This document shows, piece by piece, positions 45,027 through 60,600 of a DNA stretch of 64,000 bases (position 1 is its first letter; each line of letters starts with the position of its first letter). The notes below the pieces were generated by a model. The model saw nothing but the letters and a program-made list of their open reading frames with translations, had not been told where the DNA came from and searched no databases. The DNA comes from Apostichopus japonicus (taxonomy: Eukaryota; Echinodermata; Holothuroidea; Aspidochirotida; Stichopodidae): the NCBI RefSeq assembly GCF_037975245.1, contig NC_092564.1, positions 17,409,484 through 17,473,483 of the forward strand, given 5' to 3'. A program made the position numbers and the translations under genes.

Positions 45027-48000
45027 AATTGCTTAGATATTTTCATACAATAGCCTACAGTACTTGTACAGACCTGTCTCTAATTTGAATGTTGGAATTT
45101 GTGAAATGGGGATCGAGGTTGTTAAAAGTTATGAGATATTAATCCTCATTTAGGTCTTGTTCTATTGAGTGGGGATTATTTGGGGTGCTAAATTGTCGTG
45201 CATTTTGTCACAGTACAAAAGCTATGTTAACCAGTGCTAATGCTTTAGTAAAGCTGTCGTTTTTGTGTTTGTACGTTAAAGATGACGTTTCATGTTTGTC
45301 CGTTAAGCCGTCGTAAATGTGTTTGTACGTGTTTGGTCGTAATGTTCCGTAATTTTTTGTGTAATATCCCTACGTAACTGTAGATGGAATTATGGAGTAC
45401 TGCACTTTTAATTGCCAAGTTAACATTAGCACAATGCCAGTATATCTAGTAGTACTACTAAGTTGTACCACACAAATTTACTGAATTCTTTATAGTTTAA
45501 TGTGCCAAAAAATATTTTAGTTTCATTCCTTATTTAGTTTTTGAAAAAAAATTGACACATTTGCCTCTGGATAATACCATAACTTCAAATTAGCTTCTTT
45601 CCTTCGTTAGTACAGTACTGGGCCTGTACATATTGACTTAGAAGTTAGAACCTATAGATGTCATGTCACCCTCGGTCTCTCTCAGATGAGAAGGAGATAC
45701 CATAGGGAAGGTTGCCCAAGCTCAAAACATGAGTTAACATTGCCGGGTTGAAGATAATAATGTTTATGAGTGTTTTTTTATTGATTTACATAGTGTCTGT
45801 TGTAAGTCTTTCAGAAATTTTCTTCATGATAATGTTGCCTGTACTATTGTCACTCAGGATGTTATGTTATCATAAAAGTTTCTTGTTGCAAAATTGGTGA
45901 TACTTGTTTGCAATCATACTTTGTGGATGGGTTGGGGGGGGGGGGTTCTTTCTCTCCTTTATAAGTACTGTAGTTTACTTTCTAAAAACACACACATAAA
46001 CAAAAGACAAGTGATAGCAGAATATATGACTATACATCCCACAGTTAAGAGAGTTTATTTTCAGCCTTTCAGTAAAAATACATACTTGTGTGTGTGTGTG
46101 TGTGTGGGGGGGGGGCTGGGATTTGCAGCCCAAGTAGCAGAAGAAACAAACAACCCAGTTGTGCCAGTTGTTTATTATGGTTGACCTCAGTTGGTCAGTG
46201 ATTGGGAGAGGTCATGTTTTATGATCTTGATGGAGGCTGGACAGAATTAATTTCAGACCTTCCACTCTATACAGTAATTGATGGGCAATACAATATTCAG
46301 AATGAATTATCACTCAGAGATGAGAGGAGTGGCAACCAGCCTGAAGACATTAGTTCCGTTGACCTCAGGTTTAGGGTTCTATAGTACTATTAAGCAGACT
46401 GGTATGTAGTTGTAGGCCACTTAGGGAAGTAAAGACTTACACAGTAGGGCTAAGCTTCTAAATGAAAGATTGTTACAGTATGTGTGTACATCATACATGT
46501 AGTCCAAAGTTGCTGGTTTTGTGGTGGATTTGCAACATGTGGGGCGGGGGGGGGGGGGGGAGGATGGGGACATAATTTTTCCCGGTAGCAAATCCCCAAA
46601 ATGTTTTGTGAAAAGTAGCTCCTACAGTAACAGTTCACAGGCTGTTTGATGGAACCAAGAGCCACTTGAGTGCAACCAGGGACCATTTTACATTTTCATA
46701 AGATCTACGTAACACTTCAAGCCAAGAATTTGCTAAAATTGCATATTTGGATAAAACATCTACTGGCTAAAATCGAATTCCCAATTTTCCTTGAATTAGA
46801 TACAGAAAGCAACATAAATTTTTATACAAGTTTGTAGAAATAGTTGTTTCCCCCATAAATACTGGTTAATGCCCAAAATCCACAGGCATTTAGCCAGTAG
46901 ATATCCTGAAGTTTCAGGACCACTATAAATAATTCTTTGGGCCATGTACAGAACTATCATGCAACAATATAAGGATATAGATATGCCCATGATACATTCT
47001 TGCCGTTTGCCTTTGCTTGAAAAGCAAACTATTGGGAATGGTTCATAAACTTGGCACCCCAGAAGCTCATTTTATCAGAGATACAATATGGAGCTGTTTA
47101 ATAAATACTGTAATGGAATCCCTCATTCCACTCTTGGGTCATGCTTCTTTTCACCCTTAGCAAGGCTTGCATACATACATGTATGAACTTACTATGTACA
47201 GGTAGAACTTGCATGGAGTGAAAATTCATTGGTTTTGTTAGGTTGATGGGTACAGTCATCATATATATCAATACAGTTTGGTATGTACTGCACCTTCACT
47301 GTGGTAATGTTGTAACGGAACAAATCAAGTCAATTCACAAGTCAGAGCTTGTCATGCGACACACGTAAGTCAATGTTTCTCAAATCAAGTCACCAAGTCC
47401 AGTCATGTCGCAGTTCAAATATAAAAACAACTTTACAATGTGGGAGTTTCTTAATAATATTTTGACCAATGCTAGTATTGATTTAAATATTAATAAGGAA
47501 AGAAAGGGTATTATTTGGTTGTAGTCATGACAGTATGTTTAATTTGATTGTTAATCTAGTGAAATATTATACTTTTAATTGTAAACAGAAAACAAATTCC
47601 ATCTGTGTTGGGTTGCTTGACTTTTTGAAAGGTTGTTAACTTTAGCTTACAGAAATGCATATTTAGATCTAATATGAAGAATGATTGGGAATGATATTGG
47701 GAGCCTTGGGTAAACTTATTGGGGATTAACATTGAACATTACTAAAAGATATACTTTCCCAATGCATGGGATTATATGGATTTGGAATTTATTTTTGTGT
47801 TTACAAAGCAAGATGATACATGTTGATTGTCGTTTTTGTTTGTACTAAAATGAGAGTTTAATAAAAAAAAATTTAAAAAATAAAAATAAAAAAATTTACA
47901 AGTCAAGTGACATGTCAAATTGGATGTGACTTGAATGTGACTTCGAGTCCAATCCATTGTTGACTGTCCCTCGCTGCATTATAGTATTGAAAGTTTGCAA

Positions 48001-51000
48001 AGTGAAGTAAATACAGCTTTAAAAGACTAATCTTGCATTGATCATCCTGACTGTGTGCGTGTACGAACCTGATGTGTGTGCCCAGGAGAGGAAAACCCTC
48101 ATAGCAGCAGAGAATAGGAGGAACTCTTGTGGAGACATAGGTCAGAGTTCACATACCTTGCAAAGAACAACTTTTTGGTGGCTTTTAAAGTTTATAATAG
48201 AAATGTGTGTCTTGAAGATAAGCAAAACTAATAATAGTAAAAGCTGAAAAACTTGGCCTGTATAAAGTAACAACATCAGAAGATGGTTTTCTCAAAAGAC
48301 TGAATGAGTGAAATGTCAGTGGGTCATAAAAGGTAGTCTTGAACTCCCAAATACCTGTTCAGTGAGTATTGAGTTGGGCAGGAAGAAAAGTCTGTTTAGG
48401 AGGGAACAGTGAATGGGATGAGGTTTAGTTAGACAGCCAGGTATGTTCTTCATACCCCAGGTATGTTCTTCATGAAGTTGTGAATGTTCAGTAGAACAGT
48501 GACGGATCAAGTAGTCTACAGTCTTCCTCAATGGATGCCATACAGTAGGAGGTAAATCCTGAACTGAATTTATATAAGGATTACAAGTTTGTGGAAGTAT
48601 CAATTGATAAAGCGGAGATTCATGAGTGATATGGGAATACATGCAAATTATGATGTACTTGTGAATAGTATGTAGTTTTAAAGTAATGAATGATCTTGGT
48701 ATATTGGTACATTTATTATTATGTTTATTAAAGAAAATGGACATTTAGATTAAAGTGGATGAGTAGTCAGGGATAGGTATGAACATAACAGTACAGCAGG
48801 GGGGGGGGGGGTAGGTGGAGGAGGGGGTAGAGGGGTAGGGGATGGGAGTGCATCACAATGAGAGCAACATTCTGGGGCGAGACTGGTGGTTTGTGGTTTT
48901 CACCGCTTCGAATCAACAGTATTTTGGAGGTAGACGTACAGTACAGTAAATAAATTATAATTATGATCAAAATGTTGTGTATCATCTTGCCTGTGTCTGT
49001 TTGGATGTGGCACTAATTTCTATAGAGCAGGGGTACCAGGGAGGCACAGAACATTTTTTGGGGGAGCAAGTGCCCCCATGCCCTCCCCTCTTTTTTGTGG
49101 TAAAAGTAATGTAGCTCACTGTTAGTAAATTGAGAATTCTGTCAAAACTGAAGATGATTAGGATTTATGCAGTTCAATGAGACTTTTATCAGCTTACATT
49201 GCACATACTGTAGCATCCATGCACAGATGTATCAGTTTATGGTTAAAGACTATACACAGGTAGCCTTGATGTTTGATTAAATGTAATAGGTGTTGATTAC
49301 TCTAAAAGCTTCAGAAAAACCTGGTTCATTTTGTGGGAGAGATTTGACCTTCCCTCCGATATTTGATAGTGCCACCTGAGGGGTTGGTTTGCTTTTTAAA
49401 GGCACCGCTGTTTGTAGCATTGTTTGCCAGGGGACTGTGTGTAAGTCATATAACTTAACCACATTTAATACCGTTAGTACAATAAACTGTGAGTGTGATG
49501 AGTCAGTTGTCACCCATTTATCACATGGATTGTTGTGGCAGTCAATCTTCAAAAAGTGAAACTGTGACACTTTCTCTGGTAGCTAGCTCCCATGCATGTT
49601 GGTGAATACAGTAGCAACTGTTTGTAGTGTACAAGAACAGTATCACTGGACATATTTACCACTTACCATTGGAATTTGAAGGGTATCAGGTAAGCTCGTA
49701 GACAGGCAATCTTATAGTTGCCATGAATGTTTTCTTTTTGGAATGCACAAAGTAGAAGCAGATAGTTAATCAGTGGAATAGATATATAGTTAATTGAATT
49801 GTCTGTGTGTCTGATCTCCAATCCTCTAATATATCAGTTATTGCTGACACAGTTCCATCAATGTGTGTGTTGTTCTACTGTATTTGTACTTTTGTATTGG
49901 AGTGATACAGCAGACATTCTAGTATGTACAGTGTATAGTTTATTAATGTGGCTTGTGGGAACATAAAGAAATCCTGAGAGAACACTGTCTCTATTTATTT
50001 TATGTGGAGGACAGTTTAAGGGAGAACAAAATGATTACAGAGAGCAGTGCAAATATATAAACGGGTATAGTATAGTTTGTATTGTAATGTAAAGTACTTG
50101 TACTTCTTTGTCTGGTGTTGTATGTACACAAGCTTTTTTTTTAATTTACAGTACGGTGGTTATAAATTATAGAGGCCAGTATTTTGTGCCACTTGAAAAG
50201 ATAGGACAAGATGGCATTGGTGAGGTACATTACTTAACATATTATATATGTTGAATGAAGAATTCCACTTGGTATAGACTAGTCTGAGTACAACAAGCAC
50301 AAGGCTTAAAGCCTGGAGTACCAGTACTAAGTGTATGCTGGAGTACTTAAGAGCGAGTACTCCATGAGTACTCAAAAACTGTTGGAATATTTTGGACTGA
50401 AAGAATCAAATATTAATATCCTATAAAAAAGTACTTAAACTGTTTGGAACTGTCCTGTCAGAACCCTACTTGTATCCAGGTATTATTATAACATGTGGCG
50501 AGTTTGTTTTGCAAATTTCTCTTTCTTCAGGGAAGAATTGGAACAGGCAAGGAATGTTGTGAAGAAAACTGTGTATACCTTTTTTTTTTGTTATTACTTT
50601 TGACAAGTCTCTGACAAAATGTTTTGGGATAAATTTATATAACTTGGAATCTCAGGTTACAGTGCAGCAAGTCTGGAAGATAGATAAACTGGATTGGTCT
50701 TGTGCTGATGACTAATGTAGGAATTGAAGCCATGTGTTCAAGTAGTTTAGAGCTGTGTTCACGAATGATTTTGGTAATTAATTTATTAGTAAATAATTTG
50801 ACTAAAATCATGCTTGAATGTGTTAAATGTCATTGACATCAGGTATTAGTACGATGTTTTATTTACAGTAAGTTTGTTAGGGTAAAGGTATCACTGTTTT
50901 TTCAAGGTTAGCGGTGATGACAATTTTACTGATTTTCCTTAGTGGTTAGGTTTTAACCCTTCATCTATGTGATTTTGTTGATGGTGGCAGATTCTGCCAG

Positions 51001-51490
51001 AAATAGAAAGACTAAAACTGAATTTGTAAAGGTCGGAATGCTTGAAGAAATGAAGAAATATCCATAACTTTGCGGACATAGTTTATACATATGATTCTGC
51101 TACGTAAAGTTGGTGCATGGAATAATCCACGAAAGTGTCTCAAAATATAAAAGTTGGGGACCAAGCACAAACTTTGGGGACACACCAAGTTATTGTACAC
51201 CACCCTGCCTAACAGTATCACTCTATGATAGGCCTATTGACTTTTAAGCACATAATTTAATATACACATTTCCATTTACATAATCAATTTTGCACTCTAC
51301 TCCTCAGTAAAGAAACAATGTCACAATCCAGTCTACGATTCTTCGTACAGTAGATAATATGGCAACAACGTTCCAATGGAATAAATTGAAGTTTACAGAC
51401 TGAGTGACTATTAAAATACTCTAAATCACAAACAGAGTCTCAGTACATACATGTACTTTTACAAATAAAATGTTATCTTCTCTTCCACAG
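45027..51490. other. Intergenic or 5' intronic DNA of the plus-strand gene
   Basis: AT-rich and sparse. It contains homopolymer G tracts (45937-45949, 46546-46560, 48800-48812), a (TG)n run near 46088-46106, and GACTTG/CAAGTC words at 47322-47410 and 47890-47950. No exon can be supported. 5' untranslated exons of the gene at 51491 may lie here. Confidence 0.35.
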
Positions 51491-51628
51491 AAGCGACTCG
51501 GCCTGCCATGTTAGGAGGATGTCCATGACTGCATCCTCGACAGATCATGTCTAGATTGTCGCCAAATGTCCGTCACGGGGAGGTTGAGAAGCCGGTCGCA
51601 ATGAAACCTCCTCATGCCAAGGCAAAAG
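51491..51628 (+). CDS. First coding exon of the plus-strand gene
   Basis: Coding starts at 51547; 51491-51546 would be 5' untranslated sequence. Acceptor, start context, upstream stop and donor all agree. The 27 codons are basic and proline-containing. Confidence 0.6.
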
Positions 51629-54600
51629 GTAAGGAATGAAGTCCATGACATTCTTTAAATCATATAAGATCTGTAAACATTTCAGATGAAACAGTACAGC
51701 ATGCCGTTAACTCATGACTTGTGGGAATTGTTTAGATTTCACATTAACAACATTCATTGAGCGTGTATTTTGTTGCTGTTGTAAACATTACAGTGTGTGT
51801 TTGCTGCCCACAATAGCAGTTTGCCTTGACAAATGAAACCCAACATGCCATATTCAAAATTGGTATGTCCATGCTGCCCAAAATATGATTTTTGTTTGAG
51901 GGAGGGAGGGGGGGGGGTTGTTTTGTCACCATATATGCATGGTACAAAATATGAAGAAGTGGATCGATTGTGCATATTTTATCAGTCCTTAAAATTGTAT
52001 GAATTTTTGTTATGGTATGTTGCAAAGTTTTGAAATATATACGTTCATTCTGATTTAGTTTACTCGGTTGGTATTAACTTATAATATAAATGTTCATCAG
52101 TATGGGCTTTCCATATGCTTGAATGTTAGGTAGATTGTAACTCATGCTCCAGATTCAAGAAGCATTTTAATGAGTACCACCCTCAAAAGTACAACATCTA
52201 TTTGGCTTAACTGACGCATTTAATTACTGTATATTGATTTAAAATGTTCTCCTCAAAATTCCTCAATGTCAAGAAGTATTGTGGAGATCCTACAGAATTA
52301 CTACCACTGGTCACGAAAGTTCTTGGAAAACTGATAGCAAATTTTTAGCACATGTGCTAACATTTTTGGCCAATAGATGGTCTTTTATGAAGACCTACAA
52401 ATTGTTATGGCATATTTAGGGGGACAATAGGGGCAACTAAACTGGACAATAAGTTTTGACTCTTTCTGATATACTTTTAAGTGTTGTTTCAATCCGTTTA
52501 TGGTAATTTTGTGCAGAAAAAGATCCTATTAATCCACACTTGATTTTAATAATTTAAAACTTCACTAAAACACTTCACTAAAAAACTTCAGTTAAAACTT
52601 CACAGCTCATTGAACATAAAGCAAGGAAAAAACAGCTCAATAAAAGTAAACAGAACAAAAACAAAAGCAAGAGAAGTCAAAAAGAAAAGGAAAAAAAAGA
52701 ATAAAAAAGGAAAAAAAAACATTCTTCTGTAATGAATTTGTGGCTTACCCAACACAAACTATAATAAAGTCCTTAATTGTTCCACGTATTTAAAAGATTA
52801 ATAATCTACCTTCAACTTCAAGTAAAATGGCTTATGAAAGGTTTGATTATTCAAACAAACAAACTCCAAAGAGTATTTTATTGAGAAGGCCATGTGAGTT
52901 TGATGACCTGATTATCTCCAGAGACCCACACCCCCCCCCCCCCTTTCTCTCTCTGCCTGCTATTTGGTCTTCCTCTTATCATGGAGCTGCGACTCACTAT
53001 ATACTAAGTATATACACACATAAGACGGGGCATGTATACCCAGTATGCTAAAACTTGTAATGTAGTGGGGGTAATGAATATTGAATGGACTCTTGGGTCA
53101 GCCAGATAATTAGCTTTGAGACCTACTAGATCTCTATTGTTCCTTGTGTCTAAGGTTGGCAGGGTAATAGCCAGCCAGGCCTATCCTTCACTCACCAATA
53201 ACACTCACCATAGTCTTCTTCCTTGGGAGGTAAACATCAGAAGTGAACAAAATCATCAAGTCAGTTTGTTTGTCAGGGCGAAATTGATAAAAGGGTTCCC
53301 CCCCATTGAATGGTGGTCGGAATGTCGTTAAGTCCCACAAATTGTTTGCAAGGATCCACTTCACACCAGGCAAAGATGTTGTCTGAAGATGATTAGAGGT
53401 ACTGTAGGACAAGATTGGTTATTAAGCAGTTGAGGTGTATATGGGGTCTTCATAGGTGCATTTATCAACCTGTGCTTGCTCACTAAATTTGATATAACAG
53501 GAACCTATATATCAGTGTGCATTTAATATTAGAAAGTGGCAGTCCGCACTTTTCGTTGGACCGTAGCCCCCCTGGAAGGACTTACTTTCGTTCAGACAAT
53601 CGACATGTAGATACCTGTTATTATTCTGTGACCAGTTCCTCTCTTTTCCTAGATGTCGTCGATTCAAGCCGTTGCGTTATTAATTGCATTTTGTATCTCG
53701 GGTACGGAGTCTTCGTTCAGGAAGTCGCAGGGGTTAGAAAAAGTTGGATTAGCCAGTTGATTGGGATTTTGTATTTAAACTAACTTTCTCCGGATGTAGT
53801 GACTGTACATAGAATGTATTTTGTTAATACATCCAACTATATTCTTGGGTGAAATTTAACATTTCCATGGCAATCACTCATTACCGAAGAAGAAGATGGA
53901 AATAACTGAAGTTTTATAAAACCTCAGTTTTCTTGTTAAGGTATGATATTTACAGTAGTTTTTATGCTAATTTATTTTTTATTTTCACTTCAGTTAGTAA
54001 GTTGGAATTGATTCATAGCTCAGCTGATTTCAAGTATCAAATGCTATTATAAGCACAAAAAGTGTCCCGAGTTGTGAAGCAGTTGGCTTTCCTTGTAGTC
54101 TTGGTGTTATCATCCAGTCCTGAAGAAACTGTCAGTCAAATACATTGAACATATCTCGCAAAATGTTACTAACTGATATTGTATTAAAATTCACTGACTG
54201 ATATAAGCACTATATACTTCAAGGTCGTCTAATGTTTACGAATTCATTTGCGATCAAAACTTTGTTGCCGTTGACTTTAAAAGGGTCACAGTGTGGCAGT
54301 TAGATATTTTGGGCATTCTAGTTTGGAGAAAGTTGTCTCAAATAATAAATGTTTTGTGATGAGTTTTTGATGACCAACTTCTCTAAATTACATCTCCATC
54401 CATCACCCCCTAAAAAAAAAAAATTTAACTTACATGATTTATCCCTCTATGTAATTGTACCAAAATTTGTATGTAATCACATACTGCAGTGTAGATGGGT
54501 CCAGCTATCTAAAAAGAAAAAATAAATAAATAAATAAAAGGCTCCTATGTTGAATAGTTGCAATCATTTCCTTTCATTCTTTAAATAGGTCTACATCAGT

Positions 54601-57600
54601 TCATGATAAATCACTCACCCACAGCTGCTAGTAGTACAGTAGTAATCAAACTATGTTTTAATAAAGATCCACAAACTTAAGTAGGGCTTAAATAGTTAAA
54701 TTTAAACACCACACTAGAGTTGTAACCCAAATTAACGCAATGATAAACATTCCCATGGTAACAGGACATTACATCCCCCATTTGAAAACATTAGAGTAGC
54801 TTTGAACAACATTTTATATTTTCTTCTGAAATCCAAGAATGTGCAGGTGGTAGGTTTTAACATGAAGATTATCTACTGACAAAAAGACTTGTGACTTCAT
54901 CCCCTTGTACAGCATCTAATATACAGAGTATGGCCTAGGCTACATGTAGGTACACCAAAAGTCTGGTAGTTAGAGCTACTGGAAAGTGTGGCTGTCTGCC
55001 TCGAAAATGAATCTTTGAAGTGACATTTGTTTCAACTCAACTAGCCATTTAGTTGCACTGTGTATGATATTTGGTTGCACCTATCATATATGGTTGCACT
55101 ATAAAGTATATGGTTGCACAATATGATATATGGTTGCACCGTATAATATATGGTTGCACTATATAATATATGGTTGCACCATATTATATATGGTTGCTAT
55201 ATTCAAACAGTTGATATCTAAGGAGATAAGTTTAAGAGATGGAGAGCTATTAAGGAAATACCTATCTGCTATAAACAAAGCCCATGTAGATAATACAATT
55301 AAGTAAAAGTTAGAGGGCTTAATTGCCAGCTTTGATCATCCTGTAGCAAGATCTTCAGCTGTACAGATGGGAGATAAACTACTACATTGTAAACACCACC
55401 CTAAAGTCTGCCCTAAACACAAGCATTCCAGATCCTACTGAGGATAATCCCTATTGATTTCAAATAGCTGCTTACTGTCACTTCGCAAGTATCTGTGAAA
55501 GTAGTCCATCCTTGCAATGATTACTGCTGATACATTGTTTGGAGTCTTAATGTTATAGTTGTTGATAAGAACAGTTGGGACAGGAGGGGGGGGGGGGGGG
55601 GGGTGAGGTAGCACCATCATGGTTTGTGTGATAAAGTTAACTATCCAATAATGGCCATGCACAGGTATCAGCAGTAAGCTGGCTCATTACCACATGTGGC
55701 ATCTAGATGTCATTTGTGGTTAGTATTTTTTTTCTTTCTGTCAGATCTGTGTCTGGTTGTTCTTAAGAAATTTTGTGGTCATATTGTCTGTTGTTTGCAA
55801 CTCGGGTTGGTTAATTGGCATAAAACTACCAACTTTTTCACTGCCAGAATTGATGGGGTGAATATAATGCAATAACATTTAATGCTACTAAGTTGTCAGT
55901 AATGTATGTTATGGTGTGTGAATTTCTCTGTCAGCCATCAACTGTATTTGAACATCCTTAAAACGTCACGCTCCACATTGGACAATGATCAAAATTTTCT
56001 TCCAAATTAGATAATAATCAGATCTGATAATCTTATATAGATATTGTACTCTCAAGTTGCCACACTTCAGCTAACACTTGAGATCTGCTGCCCTCATATA
56101 TTTAAGAACAAATTTAAGCTGTTTAAGTCATCGATAATCTGTGTAAGTTCACACACACTACACACACACTGCGTCCACTCATTGGTTGTGTTCGTACATG
56201 TATACAGGTCTTTGTCTTTTCGTTTCATTTCATGTCAATTCTTGAGTGACTTTACAAAAGTTATTTTTTTTCCTTCCCCCTCCGCATGTTTCTCTGGTAT
56301 CCTAAAATTATTTTTAAATACTTGTATCCATGAGGACACTCTCTGGAAGTGAAACTTATTCCCAAGTAAATGAGGAAAACATTCCCTCTGCAAATCAGCA
56401 AAAAATGACCCGTATTTATACATGCAATTATTTACAAATATCTCTAGGGAGATTTTAAGCTTTTTCCCTCGGGGACTTACAAGGAACTGTCAGTAATACT
56501 ATTGTACCTCTGTCATCTCTAAGACCCAACAATTCCCATGGTTTCATCGTTCCCATATATATCCCTTAAATCATGGTATTACCATTACTATAACTTAATG
56601 TCCATGATGCATGTATAGGCACGCATCATAAATATGTATGACTCAGTAACTTATTTTATATATTACCATCAATAGTTTTTTATGTTTCTTAAATCAACTT
56701 TCCACTTGGGTATTTTTTTTTTTATTTCTCTCTCTCTCTCTTTCTGTCTGATCAAATTGCCTACCTGTGATTGGTTTGTTGTCTGAGCATACCAGAGGTT
56801 ATGACTCCTGCAAATTTTCAAACACAGGGCCTCATCTGTCTTTGAAGAGGGTGACTGTATCCAAAAAGCCTTCTGTCTTTCTTTTTCTCCCTCCCTCTCT
56901 CTCTCTCTTAGATAATATGTCATCTTGGGTGGTCCAGATGAATTTTAACTGTCTGTGTGTGTGAGTGTGTCACTGGTCTGGAATCAATACATATATACTT
57001 CCATTGCATTTGGCATAGTAGCACCAGTTAGAGGTGGTACTGCAGTAATAGTACTAGTATTGTACCTCAACATTCATTCGATTGAAGATACAGACTGTAT
57101 CAAACTTCATTTTCTTTCAAATTCAATTTCTTGGATTTTATCTCGGATTTTATCTCGGATTTTATCTCGGATTTATCACGGATTTGTTACCAACTATGTG
57201 ACGTTTATTTTTTACTTTTGTTGGCTAAATAAAGGGATAACTGCCAACTTTAGATCAATATTTGAAAGTCTTGGAATTTTGTGTTCTAACATTTATTAAG
57301 CAGACAGTTGGGGAATTTATTTGGAATAAATCACCTTAATTCCTTGTTTGTTTGTGTTTGGGAACTGGTACTGTACAGTTTTTATCTCAGTGTGCAATGG
57401 ATGGAAAACTTAAATTATTCAAGTGGATCATACTGTATGAGGTAAAATATAAAAAATAAGAAAAACTTGGCAAAATTTGGATTTCAGAATAAATATTGTT
57501 AGAACTCTTGATATTGTTGAATGAATTGTTGGATGTTGCTATGTTATTAATTAGTAAGTAGGTCGTTATCTCTCTGTGTAATTGATTTTTTGATATCTGT

Positions 57601-60600
57601 CGTCACCAGAAAATTCTTGGATCTGTATAATTTGTTATTCATAAGTTTTCAAGGTTTGTAGCTCTGATGTTGATGTTGATCATCTGCATATTAATTGCTA
57701 ATCCACACTCACTGGGTAGGTCGTGAACAAAGCCCAGGAACTTGAAATTAAATAGTTATGATATGTGTCATCTTTGACATTGTAAACAGAGCCTACACAG
57801 GACAGGGGTAACTGTCAATGTTAAAACATTTTACCTAAATATTTATCAATTGCCAAAGTGAATAATGTATTTTTGTTTACATGTTTTTCTAGGCACAAAT
57901 GGTACAAAAGTTCCTCCCTATTTTGTTTTCTCTCCAATTTTAACTTATTTTTGTTATGCATTGATGCCATATATGTCAGTTAATCAAAGTTGCCTGTTTT
58001 TGTACACAATACATTCATTATGTATTAATCAGTGCGCTAAGAAAATTTTGACAGATCCGCTAGTTCATTTCTGAACGTTCAAGGCAGTTGCCGTAGGTCT
58101 CTTAGTTAAATTGCCAAATGATGAGGAAGGTTTAAATTTGAGAATTAGATGGTCCCAGTAAGTGGAAATGTTGTGAGAGTGATTATAATATCAATTGGTG
58201 GTGACCAGTTGTGATCCCTCTTAATATGTTTTTATGGAAATACTGATGACTTTTAAAGCTAGTGGTCATCAAATATTGAGGCCCACAACCTAAGAACAGC
58301 TGTGAGATACCCCCCCCCTCCCGCACCCCTCAGAATGGATAAAAAGCTATCTTGTTCCATGGACTTGGTGTTAAAACAAAAATTTTTTAAATCAATCACC
58401 ATCGGCAAGCTCCTAAAATTTTCGAAATTTCCGTCTGGCCAAAATCCCATGACCCACACTGATAAGTTTGTGTGACTCACTTTTGGCACATTCTTTTGTC
58501 TCCATAGTTTGCAGCCTGTCATTCTAGACTTCATTCCAAGTATCTCTGCAAAGTCCAGTAGCTTATTTTCATACTTACGAGATGTATATATACCTTGTTC
58601 TCCTCCTCTGTTCGTATACACATATGTGCATTTACAATGTATACGATAAAGCTGTACAGTAGGTAGCTTCAGCGAATAATTTTAATGTTCAAATTTTGTG
58701 TAGCAGTTTTGAAAGCTCTTAAAACTACCACACGTTCGAAAACTGCTATATATTTGCATTTGTTCATTTTGCTATTCATTTTGCAAATTTGATTTTGGAC
58801 AAATTCTTTGAGACAAAAATGCCATGATGTTATATCACAGTGCGGAGGTTGCTTCACAACGAGAATTGAGCAAGCCTACCTACAGTATGATGTAAAATCT
58901 TGAAAGTTTCTGGGTTTTGGTTATTTATTGCAATGTTTGTTTCCTTTAACAAGGATGGGTTTTGCATATATATATTTGCTGAACTAAAATGCTGTTCAGT
59001 TCCTAGTCTTAACTATTAATACTAAGTTGACAAGTTTCATGTTGACATTCTACTTACTTGGTAATTTCTCACAACACGTTGACTAAATGGGCAACCCTCC
59101 TGACACAGGGCTGAATGGAAGTCCCCCCTTCCCCCTGCCCCTGGAATACAGCTTTTAAACTTTGAGGGCTCTTCTGGAAAGCAGTGCTTCTGCACTGAGC
59201 AGGGCTACCCTCATTAATAAAGATGACAATAATAAAAAAAATAACAAAAAAATACCCTGACAAAGGTCTCCTAAACATGTGTTAAGATATTCATGAGTAT
59301 TTTGGGCAAGTTGTTTGACATCTCTATCACATTGATGGATGATGGTGTTTGGGTTCACTTAAAATTCCTTCAACCAGGGAGCTGCTATGTACATAGCTCT
59401 CTGTGTTTCAACCAAGGAGCAACAGTACAGTATACCCAACACAGGGCTTAATTTTTTTGTGTTCAGAATTTGTTTACATAGTTTTGAGGAATCTAAACTT
59501 TGTCTCATTTTATAAAATACAATGGTTACAATGTAAAACTAATCTGCTATGTACATCTTTAGACTTGTTTAGCGGTTTGACCATTTTGCAATTGCATTTT
59601 GCGATTCAATATTTAATACTGGATAGGATATTCCCAGTAATTGTGTTCAATGCCATTACCATTGGTCAATCCCCGAAATAGCTACTTAAGTTGGAAATCT
59701 GCAGCGCCGGTGTGAATTTTAGGTAGCAATATCTCTCTCTCCTTGTGTACAGTTAGTCCTGATGTTTCCTCAAGCAGGGAGCTAGCCCTGTTCTCAACTT
59801 CTGAAGTACCATCTCCTTGGTGCATGGAGGTTTACCTCCATGCTTGGTGTACACACTCGTAACACAGATATTGTACAACTCTTGTTTCCTAAGTCCTGTG
59901 ATGCTCCAAGGCTACTACAACAGAGAAGCCTTGAATTAGAAATCTTCATCATTTTATCCCAGGAGCTGCTACTGAACTGTTTATCCTCCTCCTCCTCCTC
60001 CCAAGGATGGACATTATAGATAAACATTATAATATTTGTACTTGTCTGGGGTGTTAAGGAGAGAGGCCTTGATATCATTGCCCAAACCATGCTGTGGTGA
60101 GTTAATATTTGTAGAGAAGCTCTGTCAACACTCCCTGAAGTGTGTCCAAACACTGGGAGTGATCCTACACTGTGTAGTGTTAGTCCGGCTGTGCTGGGAG
60201 CTGGACAGAGATAAAATAAATTGGAAGATTAGATTACTAACTGTAAGAGAGTTTAATGAGGGGGGAAAACAGCAAGATTTCGTAATAACAATAATAATTG
60301 TAATAATAACCATAATAATAATAACAATAATTAACAGACTTCTCCCTCCTTTTCCCCCTATCCCACATTCATTACTGTACATATGTCTGGTAGATTACCA
60401 TATATATCAAAATGCTACTGACACTGCCTTGGAGTTTACTAGACTGACAAACATGCAGAAAATGGTACATGGTCTAGCATACATGCATTTTGTATTTATT
60501 GCCAAACTCAACCCACATTAAGTCGTACTGTAGGGACAAATTAAATTCAGTAATTGTCCTTCAAGATGACCGTTTTGATTGATTTTTATGCTAAATTTTT

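Noticed and set aside
46202-46384. A small open frame after a G-run, possibly an exon
   Set aside because: No convincing acceptor and donor pair in phase with the plus-strand gene.
48316-48744. A 142-residue minus-strand open frame
   Set aside because: No domain, start context or neighbouring exon supports it; its length is within chance for this much sequence.
60036-60521. A 161-residue plus-strand open frame
   Set aside because: It runs through an ATT/AAT microsatellite and has no recognisable domain or phase-matched splice sites.
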